This document shows, piece after piece, positions 16,191 to 23,870 of a stretch of 33,590 nucleotides of DNA. The notes below the pieces were generated by a model. That model made no database searches and was not told where the DNA came from. It saw nothing but the letters and a program-made list of their open reading frames with translations. This DNA comes from an uncultured Bacilli bacterium. Its GTDB lineage: Bacteria; Bacillota_I; Bacilli_A; RF39; UBA660. The position numbers and the translations under genes are program-made. Location of the stretch: NCBI GenBank assembly GCA_905235065.1, contig CAJOJR010000001.1:1-33590 (forward strand), given 5' to 3'. Numbering within the stretch: the first letter of the stretch is position 1; each line of letters opens with the position of its first letter.

Positions 16191-17381
16191 TTATTTATTA
16201 CTATTTTTTAAACTTGCCTTAGTAATTATATTACTACCTAGTTTACTATTTATCTCATCCATTACTTTATCAACTTTTTCATCCTTATTTTTTTCTTCAA
16301 CATTTTCAAATAGATTTATTTGATAAGTTTCTTTTAAAGTCAAATTATCTAATCTTATTCCAATCAATCTAATAGGTTCACCTTTATAAAATTCTTTCAA
16401 TATTTCTTTTGAAGTATTATAGATTTCATTTGTTACATTAGTAGAATTTTTTAACTTTCGTTGATGGGATTTTCTAATAAAATTGTTATCTTTTAATATA
16501 ACACATATCGTGTCAGTATATTTTCCATCTTTTCTAAGTCTTCTAGATACCATTTCTGATAGCATTAATAGTTTTTCATTTAATACTTCAATATTTCTTT
16601 CGTCCTTAGGTAATGTGAATTCATTACTTATTCCCTTTGGTTCCCAATAAAGTTCTAATTCACTATTATCAATACCATTAGCAATCTCAATTGCATATTT
16701 TGATTGATTTTTAAATATCTTTTCTATTTTATGTATATCCGCATTTGCCAAATCACCTATTGTTTTAATTCCTTTTTCTTTTAACTTTTCTGCACTAGAT
16801 CTTCCAATACCAAATAGATCATCTATGGGCAAAGACCACATTTTATCTTTAATTTCATTTTGGTATAAAGTATGAACTTTATCGGGTTTTTCAAAATCAC
16901 TTGCCATTTTAGCACATAGTTTATTATTGGCTATCCCTATATTAACAGTAAATCCAAGTTCATTTTTAATTTTATCTTTTAACATATATGCAAACTTTAA
17001 CTCATCACCATATAAATTTTTAACTTTACCATAATCTAAATAGCACTCATCAACAGATGCAACTTCTATATCTGGGGAATATGTAGATAATAAATTAAAT
17101 AATTTTTTACTCATCATAGAATAATATTTATGATCGGCAGGAAAAACTTTTAATTTATTATATTTTTTTCTAGCTGAATATAAAGTTTCTGCAGTTTTGA
17201 TTCCATATTTTTTAGCCGGAGTACTTTTTGATAAGACTATTCCATTTCTGGTTTTTTCATCACCGCCAATTACTGAAACTATATTTCTAATATCTTCTTT
17301 GTACCCTTTGTTTAATAAATCAATTGCAGTCCAAGATAAAAAAGCATTATTAACATCAATGTGAAATATTATCCTATCCAT
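16191..17381 (-). CDS. dinB: Y-family DNA polymerase (DinB/Pol IV-like)
   Basis: Error-prone translesion polymerase. The 396-residue protein opens with IIFHIDVNNAFLSW (the first catalytic Asp in HIDVN), and has the SVDECYLDYG motif near 104 with the second acidic pair, NIGIANNKLCAKMASDFEKPD, and helix-hairpin-helix segments (LFGIGRSSAEKLKEKGIKTIGDLA) near 190-215. A little-finger domain follows. QINLF near 354 fits a beta-clamp-binding motif. The HIDVN form resembles a Firmicutes branch of the family rather than classical E. coli DinB (HIDMD). The ATG follows AGAGGT. A TATAAT just upstream overlaps the stop of the ORF6N remnant. Confidence 0.9.
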   Translation of the reverse strand: MDRIIFHIDVNNAFLSWTAIDLLNKGYKEDIRNIVSVIGGDEKTRNGIVLSKSTPAKKYGIKTAETLYSARKKYNKLKVFPADHKYYSMMSKKLFNLLSTYSPDIEVASVDECYLDYGKVKNLYGDELKFAYMLKDKIKNELGFTVNIGIANNKLCAKMASDFEKPDKVHTLYQNEIKDKMWSLPIDDLFGIGRSSAEKLKEKGIKTIGDLANADIHKIEKIFKNQSKYAIEIANGIDNSELELYWEPKGISNEFTLPKDERNIEVLNEKLLMLSEMVSRRLRKDGKYTDTICVILKDNNFIRKSHQRKLKNSTNVTNEIYNTSKEILKEFYKGEPIRLIGIRLDNLTLKETYQINLFENVEEKNKDEKVDKVMDEINSKLGSNIITKASLKNSNK

Positions 17382-17398
17382 AAATACCTCTAAATTTA

Positions 17399-17572
17399 TT
17401 ATACTATATTTTTAATAAGTGTTTTTTCTTTGACAGCTAAATTTATTGTTTTAGTACCATTTTTGCAGCCATAAAGCATAGATAAATCTCTATCTAGCAT
17501 TACCTGTTTACCCCTTATTTCATATATTAAACTCTTTATATTCTCTTTTTCCTTCAACAACACTTCATTCAT
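17399..17572 (-). pseudogene. ORF6N-domain protein, truncated remnant
   Basis: Minus-strand frame of 57 codons (ATG at 17572, SD AAAGGAG) encoding IYEIRGKQVMLDRDLSMLYG followed by CKNGTKTINLAVK. This is the N-terminal half of the ORF6N DNA-binding domain found in phage antirepressor-like proteins, often about 150-300 residues long. After LAVK the homology stops: the expected FPE/FQLT segment is replaced by EKTLIKNIV and a stop. A good promoter survives. It is best read as the decayed 5' end of a prophage-type gene, though a short expressed peptide is possible. Confidence 0.75.
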
Positions 17573-17609
17573 TGTAATCTCTCCTTTATTCGCAAATGTT
17601 ATTAATTTA

Positions 17610-17638
17610 ATTATTCATCATCAAAGCCAATATATCAA
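17610..17638 (-). promoter_or_regulatory. Promoter of the ORF6N remnant
   Basis: TTGATA, 17 nt, AATAAT on the minus strand, about 40 nt ahead of the ATG. It may now serve mainly the downstream polymerase gene. Confidence 0.5.
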
Positions 17639-17663
17639 GTGCATTTGTTTGCTTTTATTAAAT

Positions 17664-17697
17664 TTAAAAAAGATCATATTTTAATATATATGATCTT
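17664..17697 (-). terminator. obgE terminator
   Basis: 10-bp stem AAGATCATAT / ATATGATCTT (17670-17679 with 17688-17697) and a T run on the minus-strand 3' side. The obgE TAA (17681-17683) is in the loop. Confidence 0.8.
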
Positions 17698-18961
17698 CAT
17701 ATTCAAATTCAAAACCTAATATTTTAACTATATCTCCTTCTTTAGCACCAAGAGACTTTAACTCATCATCAACACCCATATGTTTTAATTTTCTGGCAAA
17801 TCTCATTGCAGATTCATCACTATTAAATCTTGTCATTTTGAATATTTTTTCTAACTTTTCTCCACTTATTACCCAAGTATCTCCTTCTTTAGTAATTTTA
17901 TATGGTTTTTCATTTTTAAATTCATATAACACATAGTTTTCAAATTCATGTTCTTTATACACTGATTCATCTGGTATAGATTTCAATTTTTCATTAATAG
18001 CATTCATTAAATTATCTATTCCATCATGAGTAACTGCGCTTATTTCATAAATTTCTTTATCTGGAAATGCACTCTTAAATTTTTCTAAATTTTCTTTAAA
18101 TGTAGGTAAATCTTTTTTATTTGCAACAATTATTTCTTCTTTGTTATATAATTTTTCACTATATTTTTTAATTTCATTTCTTATTATCTTATAATCATCA
18201 ATTACATTTCTTCCATCAGTTTCAGACATATCTAAAACGTGACATATAAGTTTAGTACGAGATGCATGCTTTAAAAATTTATCTCCTAGTCCTACTCCCT
18301 CAGAAGATCCTTCAATTAATCCTGGCAAGTCCGCAATTACAAATGAATCATCATGAACTTTCACTACCCCTAAATTTGGTGACAATGTTGTAAAATGATA
18401 TGCAGCAATTTTGGGTTTAGAAGCACTTACTACACTTATTAAAGAACTTTTACCAACCGAAGGAAAACCTACAAGTCCAACATCTGCAAGTAACATTAAT
18501 TCGCATTTAACAGTTCTTTCTTCACCAGGTTCCCCTAATTCACTCGTAAAAGGCGCTTTATTCTTATTTGTTCTAAAAGCATAGTTGCCCTTTCCACCTC
18601 TTCCACCTTTTGCAATAACACATGTTTGTCCATCAGTTACTAAATCGCAAATAACAAGGCCAGTTTCTTCATCTTTAATTGATGTTCCAATTGGTACTTC
18701 AATTATAGTATCTTCTGCTGTAAAACCTGTTTTATTCATTCCAGAGCCATTACCACCATTTTCAGCTTTTATATTCTTTTTATATCTTAAATCAATTAAA
18801 GTTTTAAGACCACCTACAGCTTTAAATATTACATCTGCTCCTTTTCCACCATTTCCACCATCAGGTCCTCCAAATTCAACATATTTTTCATGTCTAAAAG
18901 AAGTAGAACCGTCTCCACCATTACCAGCTTTAACTTTAATTATAACTTCATCTATAAACAT
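17681..18961 (-). CDS. obgE: GTPase Obg/CgtA
   Basis: Essential GTPase involved in 50S ribosome assembly and stress responses (and sporulation initiation in Bacillus). Its 426 residues comprise the Gly-rich Obg fold (1-158: GNGGDGSTSFRHEKYVEFGG and later glycine runs), a G domain with GFPSVGKSS (P-loop, about 165), DLPGLIEGSSEGVGLG (G3) and NKKDLP (G4), and a C-terminal OCT domain (about 355-426). The ATG follows GGTGATGAT. It lies 36 nt downstream of a putative metallopeptidase gene with no terminator between, so the two are likely co-transcribed. Confidence 0.97.
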   Translation of the reverse strand: MFIDEVIIKVKAGNGGDGSTSFRHEKYVEFGGPDGGNGGKGADVIFKAVGGLKTLIDLRYKKNIKAENGGNGSGMNKTGFTAEDTIIEVPIGTSIKDEETGLVICDLVTDGQTCVIAKGGRGGKGNYAFRTNKNKAPFTSELGEPGEERTVKCELMLLADVGLVGFPSVGKSSLISVVSASKPKIAAYHFTTLSPNLGVVKVHDDSFVIADLPGLIEGSSEGVGLGDKFLKHASRTKLICHVLDMSETDGRNVIDDYKIIRNEIKKYSEKLYNKEEIIVANKKDLPTFKENLEKFKSAFPDKEIYEISAVTHDGIDNLMNAINEKLKSIPDESVYKEHEFENYVLYEFKNEKPYKITKEGDTWVISGEKLEKIFKMTRFNSDESAMRFARKLKHMGVDDELKSLGAKEGDIVKILGFEFEYEDHIY

Positions 18962-18997
18962 ATCATCACCAACCCTACTATTTTATTTTAACATATT

Positions 18998-19744
18998 TTA
19001 TTTTTTCATTAAACTTTTTACAAACTTTATGTTATCAATATCTCCTAATCTAATGCCATAATAATCAAGTAAAGATTTTAAAGTTTCATCTTTAGTGTAT
19101 ACTTTAGAATAATTATTCATGAAATCTTTATCATTCTTATACCATTCATATAAAACAATTGAATATAAACTTCCTAAAACATATTTAAAATGCTTTTGAA
19201 TTCCATCATAATCAATATCTTCTTTGTCAGCACATCCAACATATTTATTTACGTTATATAAAAGATTATTATAAATCATATAATCCATGTGACTCTTTTG
19301 TAATTCTTCTATATCATAATTATCTTTTAAACTATCTATAAATAAAAACTGATTTAAAAATGGCAGTATCTCTGCGTGTGAATCATCACAATCTAAATCA
19401 ATAATATGCTCAACATCTAAAGCATGTGTGCATTCATGAACTAATATAGATGTGGAAAAAACATTATCAAGCGTTGGAACCAATATTCTAACATCATTAT
19501 TATCATTTAGAAATAATCCACCCTCCACCCAAGGAACTTCTTTTATTGAAAAAGTATATTTTTTTATAGAGTCAACTATCCTTTTATCATTATAGGATAA
19601 CTCTTTAAAAAAGTTCCAAGTTAAATGTACACCTTTATCTTTAAAGATACCAACTTTTTTAACAGAGTGTTTACTATAATCAACATCCTTTGACATTGTA
19701 GATAAAAGGGCTAAACTTTCAACTGCATCAAATAAATTATCCAT
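18998..19744 (-). CDS. Putative HExxH zinc metallopeptidase
   Basis: A 248-residue soluble protein with HECTH at 103-107 preceded by a hydrophobic helix (TSILV), and a Glu at 125 in AEILPFLNQF. This spacing recalls gluzincins such as M3 oligoendopeptidases, in which the third zinc ligand is a downstream Glu. The rest is helical and I do not recognise a named family. There is no signal peptide, so it probably acts in the cytoplasm. SD GAGGTGG before the ATG, own promoter, and apparent co-transcription with obgE. Substrate unknown; the enzymatic call rests on the motif alone. Confidence 0.6.
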   Translation of the reverse strand: MDNLFDAVESLALLSTMSKDVDYSKHSVKKVGIFKDKGVHLTWNFFKELSYNDKRIVDSIKKYTFSIKEVPWVEGGLFLNDNNDVRILVPTLDNVFSTSILVHECTHALDVEHIIDLDCDDSHAEILPFLNQFLFIDSLKDNYDIEELQKSHMDYMIYNNLLYNVNKYVGCADKEDIDYDGIQKHFKYVLGSLYSIVLYEWYKNDKDFMNNYSKVYTKDETLKSLLDYYGIRLGDIDNIKFVKSLMKK

Positions 19745-19767
19745 ATTACCACCTCAGTTAGTACGCT

Positions 19768-19796
19768 ATTATAATATATTTATTATTTCAAATCAA
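19768..19796 (-). promoter_or_regulatory. Promoter of the metallopeptidase-obgE unit
   Basis: TTGATT, 17 nt, TATAAT. The -35 box lies within the last codons of the upstream phosphoesterase gene. Confidence 0.65.
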
Positions 19797-20625
19797 TAAT
19801 TGTTATTTCTTTATCATATAAAAAATTAAAAATTTTAAAAAATTTGGGGTGAGAAAAAGTTGTTATACCTCTAGAAATAACTATATACATATCTTTTATT
19901 TTATGAACTCCTCTTACATATTTAGGAAATAATTTATGATTTGGTGCGATTAGTCCTCTACCATTTTTTCTAATTTCTAAAAACTCTGGTAAAGCTCCAT
20001 TATGCATATGTCCCGACAATATTAAATTAACATTATCTGTTATATTAGGTAAATTTTCATAATTGATTTTTTTAGTTATAGAATATGGAGAATGAAGCAA
20101 CATTATTTTATAATTGCTATTTTTTTCTATTTTAACTGGATTTCTATAAAACTCTTTATAAAAATTATCTTTATTCCAATCATTAAACCACTTAACAGAT
20201 GGAGCATATCCTATAAAATCAATATTATCAAAAGATTTAACTTCATTATTAAGAAAATAAACATTTTTAAAATTATTTAAACTATTAAACCATTTCAAAG
20301 ATACTTCATCATTAAATTTAATGTATGAATATCTTTGATCATGGTTCCCCATCACTATAAAAGTTTTAGAAATTTCACCAAGTGATTTAATAAATCTTTC
20401 AATTACATTTTTAGCATTCGTATTTTCTATTACACTTCCTTTATCTAATAAATCACCAGATATAACTATATAATCGGGTTTCAAATTCTCAATTTTAATT
20501 ACTAATTTATCATATAATTTGCTATCAAAATCAATGTCATGATGAATATCACTTATTAAACAAATCCGTTTATTTAATTTTTTATTAGTACTAATTTTAT
20601 ATTTTATTTCTTTAATCTTATTCAT
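19783..20625 (-). CDS. Metallophosphoesterase (calcineurin-like)
   Basis: 280-residue protein with all five metallophosphoesterase motifs: ISDIHHDIDF near residue 25, ISGDLLDKG, MGNHD, LLHSPY and GHMHNGALP. It is closest in style to YkuE/YaeI-type predicted phosphohydrolases, without the N-terminal membrane segment. I use the ATG at 20625 (MNKIKEIKYK) because the longer frame begins inside the upstream terminator. No SD precedes it; instead TATAAT lies 6 nt before the ATG, so the message may be leaderless. Substrate unknown. Confidence 0.82.
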   Translation of the reverse strand: MNKIKEIKYKISTNKKLNKRICLISDIHHDIDFDSKLYDKLVIKIENLKPDYIVISGDLLDKGSVIENTNAKNVIERFIKSLGEISKTFIVMGNHDQRYSYIKFNDEVSLKWFNSLNNFKNVYFLNNEVKSFDNIDFIGYAPSVKWFNDWNKDNFYKEFYRNPVKIEKNSNYKIMLLHSPYSITKKINYENLPNITDNVNLILSGHMHNGALPEFLEIRKNGRGLIAPNHKLFPKYVRGVHKIKDMYIVISRGITTFSHPKFFKIFNFLYDKEITIIDLK

Positions 20626-20631
20626 ACTATA

Positions 20632-20637
20632 ATTATA
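20632..20637 (-). promoter_or_regulatory. -10 element for a possibly leaderless transcript
   Basis: TATAAT on the minus strand, 6 nt from the ATG at 20625. A start at the normal distance would fall on or within a base of the A of ATG. No convincing -35. Confidence 0.4.
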
Positions 20638-20660
20638 TAATTTTTTATTAATTTTATAAA

Positions 20661-20691
20661 GAAAAAGATAAGTGATTGTACACTTATCTTT
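20661..20691 (-). terminator. Terminator of the tandem phosphoesterase gene
   Basis: 11-bp stem AAAGATAAGTG / CACTTATCTTT (20664-20674 with 20681-20691) and a T run. The stop TAA (20684-20686) is in the stem. Confidence 0.8.
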
Positions 20692-22723
20692 CAAAAGTTA
20701 ATATTTTATTCTTAATATATTTCTTAGGATTTTCCCAGTCATTCTTTCTAACGTCACTTTGAGTAAATATCATTGGTTCTTCTTTGATATAATGAATATC
20801 ACCATGTTCATCATACCAAATAGTAATAAATATATCTCCCATTAAATTAGGAATATCATTTTTCATCATAAATGAAGATACATCTACATTACATGGACAC
20901 AGAAATGTGTGAATGTTTCTATACAACATGTAATAAACTTTATGATAATGTCCTATTAAAGAAATATTTGGTTTAGTATTAGATGGCATCTGATCTATAC
21001 CATTTTGTGGTTTAGTCGAATAAATTCTAGATGTTCCACCTCCTGGATGAAATATTTCCATTTTACAATTATCAAAATTATAGAATGCTTTATCTTGTCC
21101 CAAATATTCAATATCAGGTCTTAATTTTTCAAGATCTTCACCTAATACTTTACCATAATTAAATAAATGAGTTTCATCATGACTTCCTTGTATAACATGC
21201 CATTTCATGCCTTTATATTTTGGAAGTAATCTGACTGTTTCCATTAATTCACCAGTATATCCATAAGTATAAATTTCATGAACATGTTTAGGTCTTTTTC
21301 TAGTATAATCTCCATCAGTAATATCACCTACATGGAAAATATCAGTAATACCTCTATTATATGCTTCATATACAGCAGTATTAGTCATACTTGGTTGAGA
21401 ATATATGCTTCCAATATGTGTATCAGATACTACTAAGAATTCTTTTCTATTTAATTCTTCTTTTTGAGGTTTGATTTCAGAATGTACTCTTTTATGAGCA
21501 AATTTTCTTACAACTAGTTCATTATTTACATCTACTATTTCTAATTCTCTTCCGTATTCTTGAAGAATGGCTATAAGACCAAATAATTCTTCTGAATTAG
21601 CACCTAATCTATTTTTAAGAGAATTAAAGCTTTCTTCTTTTCTCATTAATCTATAGAACTTATCAGCCATTTCAAAGTAAGCATGAGAATTTCTTATGTT
21701 CTCTCTTACGTTAATTAAATTATTTTCTTCATCCTTTTTTATGTTTAATTTTGGGGTATCCAAATAAGTTTTTTTAGTTGGAACATAATATGGAGAATAT
21801 TCTGGAACCATTTTCTTTAATTTACCAGTTTTATTATAAGTAATATCTAATGTTAAAGCACTAACTACATTTTGTTCATAATCATCTTTCATTTTAGGAG
21901 TTCTAGACGCAACTGAAGGTGCAGTGAATATTTGAGTATCTCTAATTGTTGGAAAATGTTGTTCACTTTGAGTACCGCCTAATATAATTGCATCATAGTC
22001 TTCATAAGAAGGCATTGAACGACTATATTGTTGAGGAGGATAACCAATTGTATAAGCTTTACTTCCTCTTTTAAGTTGTTCCACTTTTAAAGATACATTA
22101 TTAAAGAATAATGTACAACTTTTAGGCCCAAGATAAACCATATCATCTCTATTCTCACTAATATATTTACCAACATCTAATTTTTTAGCACATTTATGCT
22201 CATTTTTACCTGTTATAAATAAAGTTTTAATTCCTTCAACTTTAGGATAATATTCAATTAAATGATCTGCTTGAGCTTTAGCATCATTAGTAATTAAACT
22301 ACTGCCAAACTCTAATGCATCTTTACCAGCATAAGTTCCTTCAATTAGATTACCAGCAACTACTACATATTTAACACCTTCGCTAGCAAACTTCCTATAC
22401 ATATCATTTAAAACAGAAATTTGTTCATTTTTAGAACCAAATCTAAGTTCAGATATAAATCCAATCTTAGTATGATCTTCTATATCTTCTTCAACTCTGT
22501 AAATATTTTCTTTAGCAAGATCTGGATGATCATTTCTCACAACATAAGCATTACCATCTTTTTCATAATAGGATATATTCATTCCTTTATCTTTAAGATC
22601 TCTAATATACCCCATTACTTCAAGTTCAGACTTGTCTAGTGACTTTGCTAAACTTTCTAAAGTTTTTTCTTTTTCAATAGATTCTTTTAACATCTCTAAA
22701 CATTCTTCTTTAGTTCTTTCCAT
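20684..22723 (-). CDS. wHTH protein with tandem metallophosphoesterase domains, the first degenerate
   Basis: 679 residues. Residues 1-65 look like a winged helix-turn-helix (LESLAKSLDKSELEVMGYIR, wing YYEKDGNAYVV). The C-terminal part (about 410-640) is an intact calcineurin-like phosphoesterase: VVSDTHIGS, HVGDITDGDY, QGSHDETH, IGHYHK. The middle (about 70-310) aligns with it as a second copy: GFISELRFGS, VVAGNLIEGTY, ITGKNEH, and LGGTQSE in place of GHYH. It thus keeps the fold positions and the shared YLG segment but has lost the Asp, His and Asn metal ligands. The ATG at 22723 follows GGAGGG by only 3 nt. It is plausibly a DNA- or RNA-acting phosphoesterase with a pseudoenzyme regulatory domain. 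Family not recognised by name. Confidence 0.75.
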   Translation of the reverse strand: MERTKEECLEMLKESIEKEKTLESLAKSLDKSELEVMGYIRDLKDKGMNISYYEKDGNAYVVRNDHPDLAKENIYRVEEDIEDHTKIGFISELRFGSKNEQISVLNDMYRKFASEGVKYVVVAGNLIEGTYAGKDALEFGSSLITNDAKAQADHLIEYYPKVEGIKTLFITGKNEHKCAKKLDVGKYISENRDDMVYLGPKSCTLFFNNVSLKVEQLKRGSKAYTIGYPPQQYSRSMPSYEDYDAIILGGTQSEQHFPTIRDTQIFTAPSVASRTPKMKDDYEQNVVSALTLDITYNKTGKLKKMVPEYSPYYVPTKKTYLDTPKLNIKKDEENNLINVRENIRNSHAYFEMADKFYRLMRKEESFNSLKNRLGANSEELFGLIAILQEYGRELEIVDVNNELVVRKFAHKRVHSEIKPQKEELNRKEFLVVSDTHIGSIYSQPSMTNTAVYEAYNRGITDIFHVGDITDGDYTRKRPKHVHEIYTYGYTGELMETVRLLPKYKGMKWHVIQGSHDETHLFNYGKVLGEDLEKLRPDIEYLGQDKAFYNFDNCKMEIFHPGGGTSRIYSTKPQNGIDQMPSNTKPNISLIGHYHKVYYMLYRNIHTFLCPCNVDVSSFMMKNDIPNLMGDIFITIWYDEHGDIHYIKEEPMIFTQSDVRKNDWENPKKYIKNKILTFER

Positions 22724-22735
22724 TATCCCTCCAAG

Positions 22736-22777
22736 ACAAAAGGACATAAATAAAATAACAAAAATTATTCATGTCCC
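22736..22777 (-). terminator. Leader hairpin ahead of the tandem phosphoesterase gene
   Basis: Stem GGACAT / ATGTCC with an inner AATAA / TTATT, followed by TTTTG just before the SD. It lies between the promoter at 22802-22830 and the start codon, so it could attenuate transcription or simply be the uppS terminator. Confidence 0.45.
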
Positions 22778-22801
22778 TTTCTATTTTTTAATCCTAAAAT
22801 A

Positions 22802-22830
22802 ATTATATATTATAATTTTTATAAATACAA
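22802..22830 (-). promoter_or_regulatory. Promoter of the tandem phosphoesterase gene
   Basis: TTGTAT, 17 nt, TATAAT on the minus strand, in the AT-rich gap after uppS. Confidence 0.6.
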
Positions 22831-22858
22831 TAATTAAAAAAAAAAATTAAAAAATATT

Positions 22859-23563
22859 TTAATTTCCGCCAAATCTTCTATTTCTTTTATTAAATTCTTC
22901 TATAGCTTTATCAAACTCATTTTCATTAAAATCAGGAAATAAAGTCTCAGAAAAATAATATTCTGCATAAGATGATTGCCACAACATAAAATTACTTATT
23001 CTCATTTCTCCACTAGTCCTTATAACAAAATCTACTGGAGGAAGTTCATAATACATGTTTCTATTAACTAATTCTTTATTGATATCTTCAATACTAATTT
23101 TGCTTTCTTTCACTTCATTAGAAATCTTTTTAACCATATCTACTATTTCATCTTGAGATCCATAATTTAAACATATATTTAATACAGTTCCAGTATTGCC
23201 TTTGGAATCAAATTCCATTTTTTCTATAGCTTTTACAACGTTTTTAGGAAGGCCTTCTCTTCTTCCGGAAAATAATACTTTTACATTATCTTCAATTAAA
23301 AATTTAAAATCATTAGTAAACATTTCAATAAATAGATTCATTAAATAATTAACTTCACTTACTTCTCTTTTAAAGTTTTCAGTAGAAAAGGCATATAAAG
23401 ATAAATAATTAAGCCCTAACTTATTTATATGTCTACATAGTTTTTTAAGATTTTCAGCTCCAGCCTTATGACCAGCACTTCTAGGAAGGCCCCTCTTAGT
23501 AGCCCACCTTCCATTACCATCCATTATAATACCTATATGATTAGGCATATTTAATTCATTCAT
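22859..23563 (-). CDS. uppS: Undecaprenyl diphosphate synthase
   Basis: cis-Prenyltransferase that makes the C55 carrier lipid for peptidoglycan and other wall polymers. The 234-residue protein starts with NHIGIIMDGNGRWATKRGLPR (catalytic Asp in MDGNGRW), then has LSLYAFSTENFKR and VDFVIRTSGEMRISNFMLWQSSYAEYYFSE, the IPP-binding and dimer motifs. SD-like GGTGATG precedes the ATG. Normally followed by cdsA; here it stands alone, with its own upstream region. Confidence 0.96.
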   Translation of the reverse strand: MNELNMPNHIGIIMDGNGRWATKRGLPRSAGHKAGAENLKKLCRHINKLGLNYLSLYAFSTENFKREVSEVNYLMNLFIEMFTNDFKFLIEDNVKVLFSGRREGLPKNVVKAIEKMEFDSKGNTGTVLNICLNYGSQDEIVDMVKKISNEVKESKISIEDINKELVNRNMYYELPPVDFVIRTSGEMRISNFMLWQSSYAEYYFSETLFPDFNENEFDKAIEEFNKRNRRFGGN

Positions 23564-23662
23564 AACATCACCAATATAATTTTATAAAATTTATTGAAAT
23601 TTGTACATATTTATATTTTATATAATTATAAATTAAAAATGCTTTTTACAGAAACTAAATTG

Positions 23663-23691
23663 TGTATATTAGTTATATTATTGAATTTCAA
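23663..23691 (-). promoter_or_regulatory. Candidate uppS promoter
   Basis: TTGAAA, 17 nt, TATACA on the minus strand, giving a leader of about 95 nt. A closer TATAAT on the same strand is an alternative. Confidence 0.35.
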
Positions 23692-23701
23692 AAGTACTCG
23701 T

Positions 23702-23730
23702 TTGCAGCAGTAAATTTACTATGTTAATAT
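23702..23730 (+). promoter_or_regulatory. Promoter of the small membrane peptide locus
   Basis: TTGCAG, 17 nt, TAATAT with TGT before the -10. The predicted start is at about 23737, exactly where the 5' repeat GACATGCT begins. Confidence 0.5.
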
Positions 23731-23763
23731 AGCTTTGACATGCTTAAAAAGTGTTAGTGCATT

Positions 23764-23784
23764 CCTTTAAACTTAGTTTAAAGG
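23764..23784 (+). promoter_or_regulatory. SD-sequestering hairpin
   Basis: CCTTTAAAC, TTA, GTTTAAAGG: 9 perfect pairs with a 3-nt loop. The 3' arm covers AAAGG of the SD AAAGGAGG (23780-23787), which would hinder translation of the peptide. Its CC is shared with the 5'-3' repeat, so the two structures compete at that point. Confidence 0.6.
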
Positions 23785-23795
23785 AGGTGAAAAAT

Positions 23796-23870
23796 ATGAG
23801 TAAAAGAGAGTTTTCTTATTTTATAATTATTCTAGCCTTGATTATCTTGATATTTACAATATTAAAATAA
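23796..23870 (+). CDS. 24-residue single-pass membrane peptide (toxin-like)
   Basis: ATG at 23796, 8 nt after a near-perfect SD (AAAGGAGGTGA), TAA at 23868-23870. The peptide begins MSKREFSYF, continues as an uninterrupted Ile/Leu/Phe/Ala membrane helix and ends in Lys. It has a basic N-terminus and no other domain. Size and composition fit type I toxins and other small membrane proteins, but it does not match Fst, TxpA/BsrG, Hok or Ldr as I know them. The strong SD, the surrounding RNA structure and a dedicated promoter support real expression. Other possibilities are a membrane-complex subunit or a leader peptide. Confidence 0.6.
   Translation: MSKREFSYFIIILALIILIFTILK

Noticed and set aside
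20626-20694. Longer start of the phosphoesterase at 20694
   Set aside because: It lies in the terminator hairpin of the upstream gene, and the added residues are not part of the domain.
23796-23870. 24-codon frame as a regulatory leader peptide for rpsD
   Set aside because: rpsD has its own promoter and leader 150 nt downstream, the peptide transcript has its own T tract, and no codon bias towards one amino acid suggests attenuation.
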